64,000 nt of DNA from Phialophora verrucosa. Its lineage: Eukaryota > Ascomycota > Eurotiomycetes > Chaetothyriales > Herpotrichiellaceae. Each line of letters starts with the position of its first letter. Position 1 is the stretch's first letter. The notes under the pieces are model-generated. The model ran no database searches, was not told the DNA's origin, and worked only from the letters and a program-made list of their open reading frames with translations. A program made the translations under genes and the position numbers. Shown piece by piece: positions 20,925 to 32,432 of this stretch. The stretch spans positions 806,001 to 870,000 of the forward strand of contig MSED01000015.1 of the NCBI GenBank assembly GCA_002099365.1. The letters run 5' to 3'.

Positions 20925-21423
20925 GAGATGGAAGATGGAGTTGGCAGGGGACAGGGGGAGACTATCGTAAACTATGGTAGATAGGAGTGCTAGCCTCGTC
21001 ACGTGGTTGTCCTCTCTGCTCGAGCAGGCTCATCAGTGCCATCTAGCATGGACCTGAGAATATGCAATGGAGATCATGTCTATGGCACCCGGTCCCGCAG
21101 AGCCACCTATGATTTGGGTTTTGCCACAGCGTGGTGGAAGAGAGAGAGAGTCTCGGGAGCCTCGCGAGCCATAGCCTGGTCGTCACGTGCAGGGTAGAAA
21201 GTGCGGAGACGGAGGCGCGAGAAGTAAACAACAAATTATTCTTGAATTGCGCTTCACTGGCAAACACATCACATCTATCCGCGCGGTCTTTGTCTTGCTC
21301 CTGTACAGAGAAGCTTCTTACGCACGCGCTTTGCAATTGTACTATCATGCTTGTTTGCTAGCTGACTACAAGACAACAACCTCTCCTGATCACGAACAAA
21401 GAACCCCAGGGACAAATAAAAGC
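20925..21423. other. Intergenic with two GTCACGTG boxes
   Basis: About 500 bp upstream of the nucleoporin-like gene. It has two copies of the octamer GTCACGTG (20998-21005 and 21182-21189), palindromic E-box cores recognised by bHLH factors such as Cbf1 in yeasts. No gene seen. Confidence 0.5.
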
Positions 21424-22962
21424 ATGGAGATCCACTCAGTGCTACCTGAAGAGCGGGCGCGAGATCCAAAAGGCGACACCCTGCCCTGGGGCTACCGCTA
21501 CGCAGAGTAAGTCCATCATCTCATCATGTTTCGCCGCGCCCCCGTGCGGAGTTGCCTTCCCGCGGGTCAAGAATGCCTGGATTCTGACTCGTCCTCCTCG
21601 AGCAGCTCCTCGCGCAATGCCCGCCAACAAGTCGAAGAATCCGGTCCCTTCGGGCGAAACAGGAGTATACGGTCCACAGCGTCACGGACACCACGCGCCA
21701 GGACCGGCACCACCCCCGTTCGGCAGAAGGAGAACAGCGCTGTTGCCGAGTTCGGAAGACTCTTCGCGAAAGAACAGGCGGAAGAAGAGCGGAGGAAACC
21801 TGCATCCAAGGCCCTCTCGGCAGATGAGGTAGCAGCGGCAGAAAGACCAATCCAGCCCGAAGCCGTTCCCACGGAATGTCTCCTGTACGGCTACGCAGGC
21901 AAGCACTCGGAGTGGAAGGTGCTCTCCAAGTTCGAAAAGATCGTGTCACCTGGAATCATCTGCGAGGACTACCCTCGGGAAGACCCGAATTTGTTCCTGT
22001 CCTCAAATTCGCCCCTAGGCTTCTCGAGGGCGTCGGTGGTGGTCCATCAGAATCTGAGTCGCGAGGCGATCAAGAAGAGCAGGATATACCATGGCGGCAA
22101 TCATTGGATCAAAGTCACGTTTGACTCGTACCAGGCGGCGGAGAGGGCCTGCTTCTACAGTCCCATTGATATTGATGGATACATGGTGCACTGCGAGATG
22201 TGGCAGGGCCGAGGCCCCGCTGGGGATGCGCCGATCCTGAGTGGACCAGCCTTGGGCGCCGAGAAAGCAGACCTGCTGCAGCCGCAATCGTCGCCACGGA
22301 AAACAGACCATGGACGCAGACCGAGAACGTTAAGTACGTCGCGGGGAGCACGGGCGTTGGCGGGCAAGGAGTCGGCCATGGCGGGCTTCGAGCGGGCGCT
22401 ACAGACCCTGCCTCGATCTCACACCATGCCAGATATGCAATACGGCCAACCTGACGACGACATCTCGTGGAACTCGACGACCGCGTCTTCAGCAACCGCG
22501 ACTGGGATAGACCAGGTTTCTCCACCTCAGCAACACCAGCAACAATTGGCGCCCACCACGCCGCAAGGTCTGCGGTCCCGCTCCGTCCCTCAACTCCCCA
22601 GCCAAGACCGCGCGCTCATCCCGCACAACGACTCGGAATACATGACGCATATCACCTCGGTCAAGAAAGCCAGGTTGCGGCCCATCTCCGAGGCCCTTCC
22701 GCCGCAGCCGACGTTCCTAGAGCGCATGTTGAGGAGCTTACCCATCGTGTCGTATTTCGTCTCTAGCAGCACGACCGCCGCCGCCGGAACTGTACCGGGA
22801 GCTGCAGGAAAAGAGGCGCAAAAGAAAGGAGATGTCATTGGAGAAGGACCCTTGTTGAAGGATGACGGTACTTGGGATCCGGGCAATGGCTGGTATTGGA
22901 GCTTTTGGCACGGTGTGGACGGGTGGTTTGGGACGGATTTCTGCGGGTTGAAGGATGACTGA
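21424..22962 (+). CDS. Nup35/Nup53-like nucleoporin (RRM-like MPPN domain)
   Basis: Probable inner-ring nuclear pore protein, by family. Exon 1 (21424-21506) and exon 2 (21606-22962) are separated by a 99-bp intron (GTAAGT...GAGCAG), giving 479 residues; the junction codon makes Asp. The N-terminal 115 residues are Ser/Arg-rich and disordered. At about 119-215 is an RRM-like fold: LLYGYAGKHSEWKVLSKFEK for the first strand and helix, HWIKVTFDSYQAAERAC for the third strand and helix, and a last strand DGYMVHCEMW. This matches the Nup35-type RRM in order. A disordered Gln/Ser/Pro-rich stretch follows. The C-terminus has an aromatic amphipathic segment (NGWYWSFWHGVDGWFG), like the membrane-binding end of Nup53. 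There are no FG repeats. The assignment rests on pattern only. Confidence 0.65.
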
Positions 22963-23716
22963 GAGGAGCATCGAGCACTGCGAGCAGCACTTGAGGAAGA
23001 GTCGCGTAAGGTCTCAAGACCAGGGCGGTCGCCGGCCAGCTCTTTAAGCGAGCATGCAGGATGGAGGTCTAGCACTTGCACGAAGCGACGGCGTTGGATG
23101 CAGCAATTGGTGTTGAAACTTTGCCGAAGCGACGGTCACGTTCACATGTACAAAGGATGGAGAAGGCGAGACAGGTAGCCTCGCCAGCACTGATCGGAGC
23201 TTCACAATCACCACCGCCCTGACTGGCTGTGATCCAGCACGATTTGCCCTTTCGACGATATTGATTCAAGTTGTTGCTTTTTCTGTTGGTGCTGATTGTG
23301 CGTTCCCCCGGTCCAAGTGCCACAGTAGCCACGTACAGAGCTTGCACGCTGGGCTGGTCGGGAAAGAGGCCGAGAAGATTGGGATCCGATCTCATCTCGT
23401 CCCGTCTCCTCTCTCCTCTCCGCCCCCGTCCTCGCGCTCCTCGGCACAGTTGTCAATCCTCACGGTTTGATTACAGACACGGGCTCTTTGGCTGTCCTCT
23501 TCGCAAATGGCAACCCGAGCATAAGCATGCCCATGGTGCGTTGATCGATTGATTGATTGATCTTGCTTTTGTTCCCCCCTATGCCCGTCCAATCACTTTA
23601 CATCACCTCACACCTCACATTCAGACCTCGTCCAAGCCTCCTCTCTTGGCTGATTGGCTGTCTGGCTGGTCCGATCGATCAACCGCACCCTCTCCTCGAT
23701 CGAGGCCGGTCTACGT
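22963..23716. other. Convergent intergenic region
   Basis: About 750 bp between two convergent genes. It has pyrimidine-rich stretches and a short GATT tetranucleotide run at 23543-23562. No gene was supported. Confidence 0.5.
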
Positions 23717-24695
23717 CTACTCGACCTTGCCCTCGAAGTTCTCGCCCTCGACCAGATCGGGGATCTCGTCGTCGTCATCGTCCTCGCCTTCCTTCTTCTC
23801 GCCTTCCTTGCCTTCGCCTTCCTTCTTCTGCAGCGACTGGTACGATTCCGCGAGGCGGCGTAACGACGCGAGGCTGTCTGGGCCGAGTTGGTTGAGGATT
23901 CCCGGCACCAGTTCTGTCAATTCCTTGTCTTCGCCGTTGCCGTAGATGGCGAAGGTGTTGGAGGGGACGGATGCGTGGACTGTTAGAAAAGAAGAAGAAA
24001 AATGTCAGCAAGCCTGTACTGCACTGCACTGCACTGCACTGCATTGCATCGGACCCTCCGCGCACGTTTAAAGAACTATTGTGCATCGCTTGGGCATGGT
24101 CCGTTTATCCTTTTGCCTCTTTGAAGCCGCAGATTGTTGCACCACCTGCACTGCAGAACACATGGCCTCGCCTCGCCTGGCCTTCTTCTCTGAAGTCGAA
24201 ATGAGGGTGGTGCGTATGGGTCTCGGATGTTTTCGACGGCAATATGACAATGCTACGTACCTTTCGGTGCCGCGAAATGTATCACGTTCCCGTCCTCCTT
24301 GAACATGTTGACCTCCTCGATCGCCTGGATGGGCTGGACGTTCATCTTCTTCAGCGTGGTCTGCAGCTTCTTGTCGTCCGTCCCGCTGCTCTTGTGCACC
24401 TTCTTGGTCTTGCGTCGGGGGGTTCCTTTGCCTCTGTGTGCGGTTACGTCAATCGTTAGTGTGAGAGCTCGAATTCGGGGCGGGCGTGTGCTTGTGCTTG
24501 TGCAATGTGTGTGGTTCGCGGCGTGTGTGCACGGAGACCACGTCACATTCACACTACGGTTCGAACATACCCTGCGAGACGGTTCGTTAGTCTCAGCCAA
24601 GCTATACGACCGCACCGCAGCATTTCACGGCGACCAAGAAAAGACATACCAATTCGCACCTGCGCCTTCATGCGCTTGAGCTTCTCCTGATCCAT
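23717..24695 (-). CDS. EGD1: Nascent polypeptide-associated complex subunit beta
   Basis: Beta subunit of NAC (BTF3 family), which binds ribosomes and shields nascent chains. Three exons on the minus strand: 24695-24650, 24431-24261 and 23979-23717, total 159 residues. Visible are the basic ribosome-binding stretch GKGTPRRKTKKVHK, the NAC domain (LNVQPIQAIEEVNMF-type sequence, here with KKMNVQP), NVIHFAAPKVHASVPSNTF, and the ELVPGILNQLGPDSLASLR helix. A Glu/Asp/Lys-rich tail ends in EIPDLVEGENFEGKVE. Both introns are longer than usual here (218 and 281 bp), as often in translation-related genes. Intron 2 carries a pentanucleotide array. The acceptor of intron 1 follows CAGAG and leaves a slightly shortened IGKG junction. 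The ATG at 24695 fits the family; an in-frame open extension upstream is unlikely. Confidence 0.94.
24018..24042. repeat. Pentanucleotide repeat (ACTGC)5
   Basis: Five perfect copies of ACTGC followed by a degenerate copy, inside intron 2 of the NAC beta gene. Confidence 0.9.
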
Positions 24696-24725
24696 CTTTG
24701 CAGGTGACGCGGAGCTCTTGTCAAG

Positions 24726-24755
24726 CTCGGCTCGACTCAACTCAACTCAGCTCAA
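24726..24755. repeat. Degenerate pentanucleotide array CTCNN x6
   Basis: Six consecutive 5-bp units beginning CTC, just upstream of the NAC beta start codon and so likely in its leader or promoter. Confidence 0.75.
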
Positions 24756-25424
24756 GCCGGGTGGGTGGGTTGGTGCAGCAGCGGAGTTAAAGCACGCGCG
24801 CACACACACACAGTCTCTCAATCGGGCGCGCTGAAGCCTCACCCAAGTTGTGAAGGGTGAAGTGTCTGCACGAAGAAAGATGAAAAAGTTAAACGAGGTC
24901 CAGCAAGAAGCTTGGAATCTCTGCCTTTCCGTCCTGAGGTTTACAACGGATTGAGCGTTGCGGAGGGGGAAAGATGGGTCGTCGTCCAGCTGCGGTAACG
25001 AGTGAGTGGTAAGTGGTTTGTGTCCCCGGGCTTTATAATAGTCTTGGCACTGTGCGGATTAACCTCGGAATCCGGCGAGAGCTTTTCTCCGAGTCCCGGC
25101 GCTCATCTTTCACTTGACGCTTGACGCCTGACGCTGACGAGGACTCGCGAATACGAAGTTACGTATTCATCACCGTGCGTGCTTCGAGCTTTTGTAGATG
25201 CAGTGAAATTACCGAAATTACCGAAGACTCCGGCCGGCTGGCCCTGCACCGTACGGTATATTCGGCGATGGAGTCTCGTCAGCTTGATGTACAAGTATGC
25301 GGCGTGCGAGGCTATGCGATGGCGAGGTGGATTTGGAGCTCGACGACCTCTCTCCTGTCGTCATCCTCGATGCGTGTTCAGAACCTCCTGAATGGATGAG
25401 ATGGATCTGCCATGGAAGACCATG

Positions 25425-25454
25425 AAGGACTATAAAAGAAAGGACTATAAAAGA
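25425..25454 (+). repeat. Two perfect 15-bp tandem copies, each with a TATAAAA box
   Basis: The unit AAGGACTATAAAAGA occurs twice head to tail (25425-25439, 25440-25454), about 215-245 bp before the ATG at 25669. It doubles a core-promoter-like TATAAAA. Confidence 0.85.
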
Positions 25455-25668
25455 CAGAGCTGCAAAATGACTTTGATGCATCGTACGGTGGTATCATCTT
25501 CTCTGGTAAGATAACCAGAATGTCTTGAAAGCGATGTATTGCATATATTAGAAGCCTTTTCTCCTTCAATTCCACGAATCTACATTTGCGTCTGAGGGAA
25601 CCTGTGATCCAGGGAACCGATTCGAACGTTATCCATCACCAACCTTGACACTCCACCTTTCCCCCACG

Positions 25669-26595
25669 ATGGGTGCAAGTACGCTCCCTGAGCTCGGATA
25701 CAGCCTGCACACGCGAAAGCTGTCGATAGCCATCATCTGGACGGCCTTGATCACCATTACGTGCATCCAGTTCGAGGTGCTGTATTTCACCCTCCACTAT
25801 GCTGCGCACAAGAAGCAGGACAAGGCCCTGGAGGTGCCAACCACGATCATGCTTGTGCTCTCCATACTCACAATCATATACCGCTCATGGCAGCTGGTGA
25901 AGAAGAGATCGCAGTGCAGACCCGTTTGTGGTACATGGTACACTGTAAGTCCAGTCTGTATTGCCGTGGATGTTTCTTCTGGCCAGGGAGCTGATCATCC
26001 ATCTTGTAGATGGACTTCTTCAACTATACAGCCATCGTGGGCTTTGTAGTCGTCACGGCCGTCCTTTCCGTCGCTACGGCCGATGAAGACGTTGACTTGC
26101 GCCAGGCATCCATGCCACAGGCGATTATCTTGTATCTTGCCGGTGGGCTTCTCACGATTACGGGTGTCATGTCGACCTTCGGCTGGAAACTTCCAATCCC
26201 CATGTCCTCGACACCGCGAGGAAGCGTCTGCAAGCCGGGCGTGTTCGTTGTGGTGGAAGACATCGTCGCCGTGGACGGAGGTGGCGGTCAAGGTTTTCGT
26301 CTCGCTCTGCAGGCTAGGTACGAGACAAGCGAGACATTTAGGAGGATGCTCGCCCAGCTCAACTGGTTCTGGGGCGTTGGCTCGGTGGCGGTAGCGATAG
26401 CCACAACCGTGGTTGTCTATGTTGTCGACGACTTGAACGTGGTGTTCGCAATCGGTCAGTCCACAGGGCCTAGTACTTGAGAGATATGCTAATCGAGTAG
26501 GATGGTCCTTGCCCTGGGCTTGGGCCGGCGCTGGAGCTCTCCTAACCACCTGGAGAGTAAAGCAAATGTTGCGCGTTGAGAAGACTCGGTTCTGA
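25669..26595 (+). CDS. Hypothetical multi-pass membrane protein, three exons
   Basis: Not recognised. Exons 25669-25944, 26010-26454 and 26501-26595 give 271 residues, with introns of 65 and 46 bp. Hydropathy by eye shows about six membrane helices: residues around 18-38 (IAIIWTALITITCIQF), 56-75, 97-115 (TAIVGFVVVTAVLSVA), 130-150, 205-225 (GVGSVAVAIATTVVVYVV) and 243-257 (WAWAGAGALL). A soluble loop rich in Gly and acids lies between helices 4 and 5 (about 160-200). The C-terminus is basic. It ends 33 bp from the convergent stop of the Zn2Cys6 gene. The general look is that of small fungal membrane proteins of unknown role. Confidence 0.7.
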
Positions 26596-26628
26596 CCGTG
26601 TCCTCCCGCCCAGATTCTCAAACAGCAT

Positions 26629-28567
26629 TTAGCCCGCGGAAGCCGCGAAGTCCCCGTGATCTGCACCACCTGGAAGCCAAGGAAAGCAGTCCGGGCCACT
26701 GGCTGTATCGAATGACCAAGTATTTGGCGAATTGCCGCAGAAATTGGCGTCTGCCCACGTGTAACCCTGATGTACGTGAGAGGAGGGATTTGGGTTGTCA
26801 TTCCCGCACGCGGTGGTCTGGGATGCGACGGATTCCCTAGCTGCTTTGAAAAGCCTATGGACGATAGAAGCGGCGGGATAATTGCCTTCGAGCTCGGATA
26901 GGAACAGAAAATGCAAGTCGAGGTTGTTGGCAGCCACTTTCCGCAAAAGTGAACTCGATGATTTCATGGCAAGTAGGAACGTGTGCATGGCGGGAACTAT
27001 GAGAGGGATGCTCACCGGGCTGGCGTAAGCCACTGTGCCGTCGTTCATGAAGGCTTGTAGGACCGTCGTAGATGCTACGGCCGCCGCACGGAGTCGTTCA
27101 CCCGCCTGTTCGGAGCGATCCGGTCGGAGAAGTGCAATGAGTGCGGCTTGCTCGTAGAGTTGCAGTTGATGTACGGCCACCCGGCGGGGTAGAGAACTCT
27201 TGTCGTTGAGCCCGGTAAGAGCTTCACCATGAGAAGAAACCCGGGAGGAGAGTTCACTAATCTGTGTACTCGATCTTCGTGATGGACGCGGCTTGTATCT
27301 GCCTTCCAGGAGCTCTCTTAGAGCGTCGCTGGTTAGAAGCAAGCGATGCCAGATGTCGGCAAATGCCGCAGAATCCTGCGAACTATACAGTTCGCAGCTC
27401 TCAAAGAGGATCCCTTGGTAGACGAGTTGACTTTGAGAGATTAGCGGCATGGGGGTGTTACAATCGTCACGATTCAGCCTCAGAGGCCGGCCCATGCTGA
27501 ATGCAAGCCAGACATCTCTGAGCATACAGCACCACCAGAGATTTTGACCCAAGACGCGTTGGTTGTCTCGCTCTCCGGAACAAGGATCGCGATGCAGACC
27601 CATAGTTTGTGCGAGTCCAAAGGCTATCCCGGACCAGTGCCATGATTGCATAGTATCATCCGCGGCGACGAACCAGAAACTCAACAACAACGCGGCTTGA
27701 AGGAGCACAGTTTTGTCAGTCTCATGGCTGAGCTGATATAGCAATTTGGCGCGAGTCACGATCGAGTCCTTCATCACGATGCGGCTCTCATATCCCGCCA
27801 CGCGGAGGGTGGTGTCGGAGATGTAACTGGCGGCAACGGAGAACATGCTCCATACGAGTAGCAGATTCATGTGCGACAGGCCGTGATTGGCGTAGTCTCG
27901 TAAAAACGAAGAGCCGTCCAAGACTGGGAACGTCGGGTGGACGAAACAGAAGTAGGCCTTGATCAGCTCCCTGCACACTTGCTCGCTGGGAAGAGAGAAA
28001 CACCCTTTGACCCGTAAATACTCCAGATCCTCCGACGCAAGTGATTTCCCAGCAGTAGCGGCGATCAGCAAGTAGCGTTGAGGAACGCTGCCGCCAACGG
28101 TTGCGTCAAGCACTGCTCCATAGCCATGCTGATCTCCAATAAAGACGGGTGTTGTGGCAGTGGCTGAGGGAGAAGAGATTCCGGCGCCGAGAATCTGGCT
28201 CTCTCTGATTACTTTTCGGGGACAGACGTATGGCATTGGGCTGGAGTCTTCTCCGTTGCTGTGCTCAAGACCGCCCTCTCCGGGATGAGGGCTGTCGATC
28301 GCAAGCAGTGGACTCGTCTTTGGCAACTGCTGGCCTCTGGGGCTGCCGCTTGGTCAACTATAGGGCCCAAAAATAATATCTCCGCTTCAGCCAATACTGA
28401 GTCCGCATGGTGATGGTAGCATACCTGTAAGCTTTCCTCGTCCTAAGAGTACACTGGTTGCCATGCTCAGAGCATTTGGTGCAGGGGACTTGGACGATAT
28501 GCACGTCACATCGGATCTTTCTCTCGTGACAAGCGGTGCAAGCGTTTAAAGCTCGCCTTCTCTGCAT
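26629..28567 (-). CDS. Zn2Cys6 transcription factor with fungal-specific regulatory domain (1)
   Basis: Gal4-type nuclear regulator; target genes unknown. Two exons on the minus strand, 28567-28425 and 28342-26629, with an 81-bp intron (GTATGC...GCGGCAG), give 618 residues. The N-terminal cluster reads CTACHERKIRC, then CTKCSEHGNQC, the six-cysteine binuclear pattern (about residues 9-39). The fungal-specific transcription factor domain starts near residue 150, with CRELIKAYFCFVHPTFPVLD, then LLLSFW...WHWSGIAFGLAQTMGLHRDP. This layout is seen in cutinase regulators and relatives. The last 60 residues are Ser/Asn-rich. It is divergent from the tyrosinase gene over a 1.1-kb shared region, so control of that gene is a reasonable guess but unproven. 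Confidence 0.88.
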
Positions 28568-29665
28568 CTTGCTGATGCCTGGAGGAAGTCGTTCTCAACA
28601 TGGTTCCAAGGCGGCTGGAAGGTCAATCGAAATGCTGGGCGAAGATTCAGGCCCCCGTCTTTCCCTACTTTTGAGAGTACACAATGACACGGTGACTGTG
28701 ACTGTCGTAAGCTTGTCCTAAGCGAATGTAGCCTAGCCTGGTGGCGAGCGAGCCTTTTGCCGAGTAATACTCCATATCTTCTACGCCTTGATGCTTCCTT
28801 ATTAATACGGAGTTCCGGGCGCCAGCATGCAGACTGAGAGTATACAGGATGTGTTCAGCGTCGCCGTGTATTGACGAGCCCCCCCATTTGCTTTGTCGTC
28901 CTGTGACACGAATTCAGCTTTTGGCCTACGCATGCATCACTCAGCCAGCCTAGAGCTGTGCAATTCCCATTTCGCTGGTTCTAGGTCTCAGAATCACGGT
29001 GGTGAGTTCAGCTTTATGCATACGCGCTGCACGGAGCAGTCTGGCTTCGTGATGGCAATTGCAACTTCTGCATGACCAAAGCTATGCGGATTCATGGCGG
29101 GTTCGGATCGGGCTGAGCGGCCAAGTCCTGTCCACGCTGATTGATCCAAGATGTGAAGCATTCAACAACCACGCCAGCCATGGATGCCTCCGCCTGACTA
29201 GAAGCCTGGGGTGGCGCCTTGGCGAAGGGGACGTGATCCAGAGGCAAGCAGTACCATTCACCACCACCTCTGTCCTTCAGCTGGCCATTTGTGACTACAC
29301 TGACTCGATCTCGTGTTACTGCACAGTTAAGTGTGATACAGCTGAAAAGACCTGAATGTCGTCTAGGTGTGGAAGAGGTTCCACGATGGATCTGAAGTCC
29401 ATATAGCGAGGCTCTAGGTCGAGGCTTCCTCTCGACCGCCACAAGATGCAGCTTCGGGTGCCCGCGTCTCATTGAGTCGAATGCATACAGGTTTTTCCAG
29501 CGTTCCCAGCTGGCTTGTTGGAGACTATCTGCTGTGTAACGCCAACAGTCGATCGTGGATATATAAATTGTCGTCCTATCGACCCCGACTAGCTAACTTT
29601 GGAAGGTTCTGCCATTGACTCTGCCATATCATTCCCGCTATTGCTTTATCAAGCCTTCTTTCAGC
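28568..29665. other. Shared divergent promoter, Zn2Cys6 factor / tyrosinase
   Basis: About 1.1 kb between divergent start codons, with the tyrosinase TATA box listed separately. No other gene or clear CGG-paired operator was recognised. Confidence 0.5.
29560..29567 (+). promoter_or_regulatory. TATA box of the tyrosinase gene
   Basis: TATATAAA about 100 bp before the ATG at 29666, a usual spacing for a short-leader fungal promoter. Confidence 0.55.
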
Positions 29666-32086
29666 ATGGGCGTACTTCCACCAGAGAAGTTCGCGAAGCT
29701 CAAAGCCGCACAGGAGGGTTTCTATCTGATCGGACTTCAAGATGTAACTGGCGAACCCGGGATTCGAAAGGACATCGATGACTTGGCCTTGAATGAGAAG
29801 GAGACCTTCAACGTCTTTATTATTGCACTTACTAATTTGCAGTCCACGTCTTCCGCAAACACAAAGGATTATATGAGCTACTTTCAGATCGCGGGCATTC
29901 ATGGACTTCCTCTCCGGCCATGGAACCTAGAGGGTGTCAAGCTCAACGCCGCGATAGGTGACAAAAGCGGATATTGCCACCACTCACACATCGGCTTCGC
30001 TCCATGGCATCGGCCTTATCTTGCCTTACTTGAGGTACGTTCCATCTACGCACGGTATCTCGAGGTGAAAAGTAATGGCTGATACCCCACTCCAGCAATC
30101 CATCTTTTACGAGATGATAAGGGTGGTGGAGAAAGACTTCCAGGACGAGACTTACTACGCTGGGGTTCGTCGCTGGCGTCTGCCATTCTGGGACTACTAT
30201 CGACCCCGTGGGGGCCCTGTCTCCTGGCCGGCTGTTGGCCCTGCTGATGCGACTGAGTTTGACTACGACTGCGGCATCCCTGATCTCTTCACGTTTCCAA
30301 CGCTCATGATCCGCACATCTCCCACAGGAAACCTGGTACCACACTCCAACCCTCTGCTCAAGTTCAAGTTTCCTACCGAACACGATGGTGGACTGGACGA
30401 GAAGGACTGGAAGACACTGGCAACTGGCTACAGTAAGACGGAGACCACCAGATACCCCGGCACAATGAAGGAACGGACGCTACAAGAAGCGTACAATCAT
30501 CTAGTCACGCGTAACAAGAACGTGCTCGTCTCACTTGGTGATGGGCAGGACCAAGATATCGCACTCAACAAGGCTAGGGAGCCAGCACTCAAGCACTTGA
30601 TTGTCATGCTCAAGGACAAGAGCTATACAGAGATACCTGCGTTCGGAGCGAACGCGAAGGTCGAAGGAGTCAGTGGCTCACTCGAGGGTACTATACATGA
30701 TCTGTACCACGTGCTCATTGGTGATGATGGACATATGGGAACTGTACCGGTGGCAGGTGAGTCCAGCCATACCGTATAACCCGATGCTTTACTGACTTCG
30801 CCCCAGCTTTCGATCCAGGTAGCTTTGTCAATTTCGTCACACTGTCGGCCCCGACTAACATGTGCTAAAGTTTTCTGGATGCATCATTGCCAAATTGATA
30901 GGTTGTTTGCCATCTGGCAAAAGATCAACCAGGACAGTTGGTTTCCCACGGACCCTAAAGTGATCAAAGACCTCAAAAAGACTTACTTCGATCCGGAAGT
31001 ACCTCTAGAGCCCTTCCGCAGTGCGAAGCACGGAGAAGTTGGCGCACTCGGGAAGGACGGCTGGTGGACTTGCAACACGGCCAGGTTTACCACGACGTTT
31101 GGCTATAGCTACGCCGACGCCGAGGCTGCCGACGCGCTGGACAACTTCAACAAGAAGTATGGATGGTCGACTCGATGGAATGGAGATGCATTCGGGAAGT
31201 GCCCAACTGACATGCTACCGTTCGAGATGACCAAAGCCCAAGTCTTCCAATTCAGCCCAGCAGACGTGAAGCAGCACACCACACACGCGTTGATGAAGAC
31301 CGTCGTTGATGCCGCCAGTTCCGTCGTACCCGCTAGCTTGGTGCCAGAGGGAGTTTCGCAGCCATCGGCACAGAAGCCGCTAAAGGCGGATGTTGTCCCC
31401 CGTGAAAGGACCATCAGCGGCGAGCCTACCGACCGCGTCCCTGTGGTTGCGCAGTCTGATGTCGACGAATTGGCCGTGTCCCGGAGCTGGTACATTGACA
31501 TGGAAGTCGAGAGGTACGCGCGAGCACTAACAACCGCGTTTGCGAGCAACCCCGTCTGGGCTAACCATACCACTAGACTCGCCCTCAACGGGAGCTTCGC
31601 CATCCACTACTTCACCGGGCCATTCGGCAGCGATCCCACCAAGTATCTCATCGAGAAAGAGCTCGCAGGTGCAACCAACATCTTCACGGCGCCCGTGGAG
31701 GCATGTGACAACTGCGGCCGCTACCTCGATCAGGCCGTGCTCATCGCCGGCACCACCGACATCACCCCGATCCTGCTCGACTACATTAAGCTTGGGCAGC
31801 TGCAGAGTCTGGACGCCGGCGAGGTCGTGGCTTTCCTCAAGAACCGTTTGAAGTGGCGCGTCGTCACAGTAAGTGACTCCCGAGTATCACCCATGCTCCG
31901 GTACCGTACGGAATGTTGACCATTTCCATAATCTAGGCAGAGAAGCAGGTCGTTGATCCGAGGACAATTGAGAGCTTGAAGCTAGGTGTGAGCTCCAGGA
32001 TTGCACCACTTCCGCCTCTGGAGGGAGAGATCCGCTATCAGAATTTCCCGGAAGTGATCGAGCATATTATTTCGAATGCTGCTTGA
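29666..32086 (+). CDS. Tyrosinase (type 3 copper polyphenol oxidase), five exons
   Basis: Oxidises monophenols to o-diphenols and o-quinones; usually tied to melanin or phenol metabolism. Exons 29666-30034, 30096-30756, 30807-30818, 30871-31868 and 31937-32086 give 729 residues. CuA site: His79 in GIHGLP, His106 in the CHHSH segment and His115 in PWHRPYL. CuB site: HDLYH, then the AFDPVFWMHHCQIDR motif. Exon 3 is only 12 nt and supplies AFDP between two introns. No signal peptide is seen, as in cytosolic fungal tyrosinases. After the core comes a linker with Lys/Pro (about 420-490). A C-terminal domain follows, with WYIDMEVERYA and ...CDNCGRYL, the cap region normally cleaved to activate the enzyme. 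It diverges from the Zn2Cys6 gene at 28567. Confidence 0.95.
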
Positions 32087-32432
32087 ACCAACCACATGGG
32101 CAAATTGTATGCGTGTTGTGGCGCTCATCAGGTCTGACAATCGGTCACAGTCGGGAGATATGAAATGTAGGTAGTGAAAGTGATCTGGATGGAATTCGCT
32201 CCTTCAAAGCTGCTGGATGGTAATTGTTGCAACGGGTACGTCCGGAATCGACCAGGTCGAAACATATGCAGGAATGGGATATGAAAGGTGTGTCCGCATC
32301 CGTTCCTATTACCAGGCCATCTCAACGAAGTTCACTTCGTTAGAAAGTCATGGCTCTCGCTCATGGCTCCATGAGTATGCGATATACTGTAGACGCTGTA
32401 GATGCCCTATGCCATCCTCCCTGGACACACGC
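32087..32432. other. Convergent intergenic region
   Basis: About 345 bp between the tyrosinase stop and the end of the HET locus. Nothing specific. Confidence 0.5.

Larger units (their letters stand above)
24696..25668. other. Shared divergent promoter, NAC beta / membrane protein
   Basis: About 970 bp. It holds the CTCNN array, a (CA)n run near 24801-24812, and the duplicated TATA-containing repeat at 25425-25454. No gene was supported. Confidence 0.5.
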
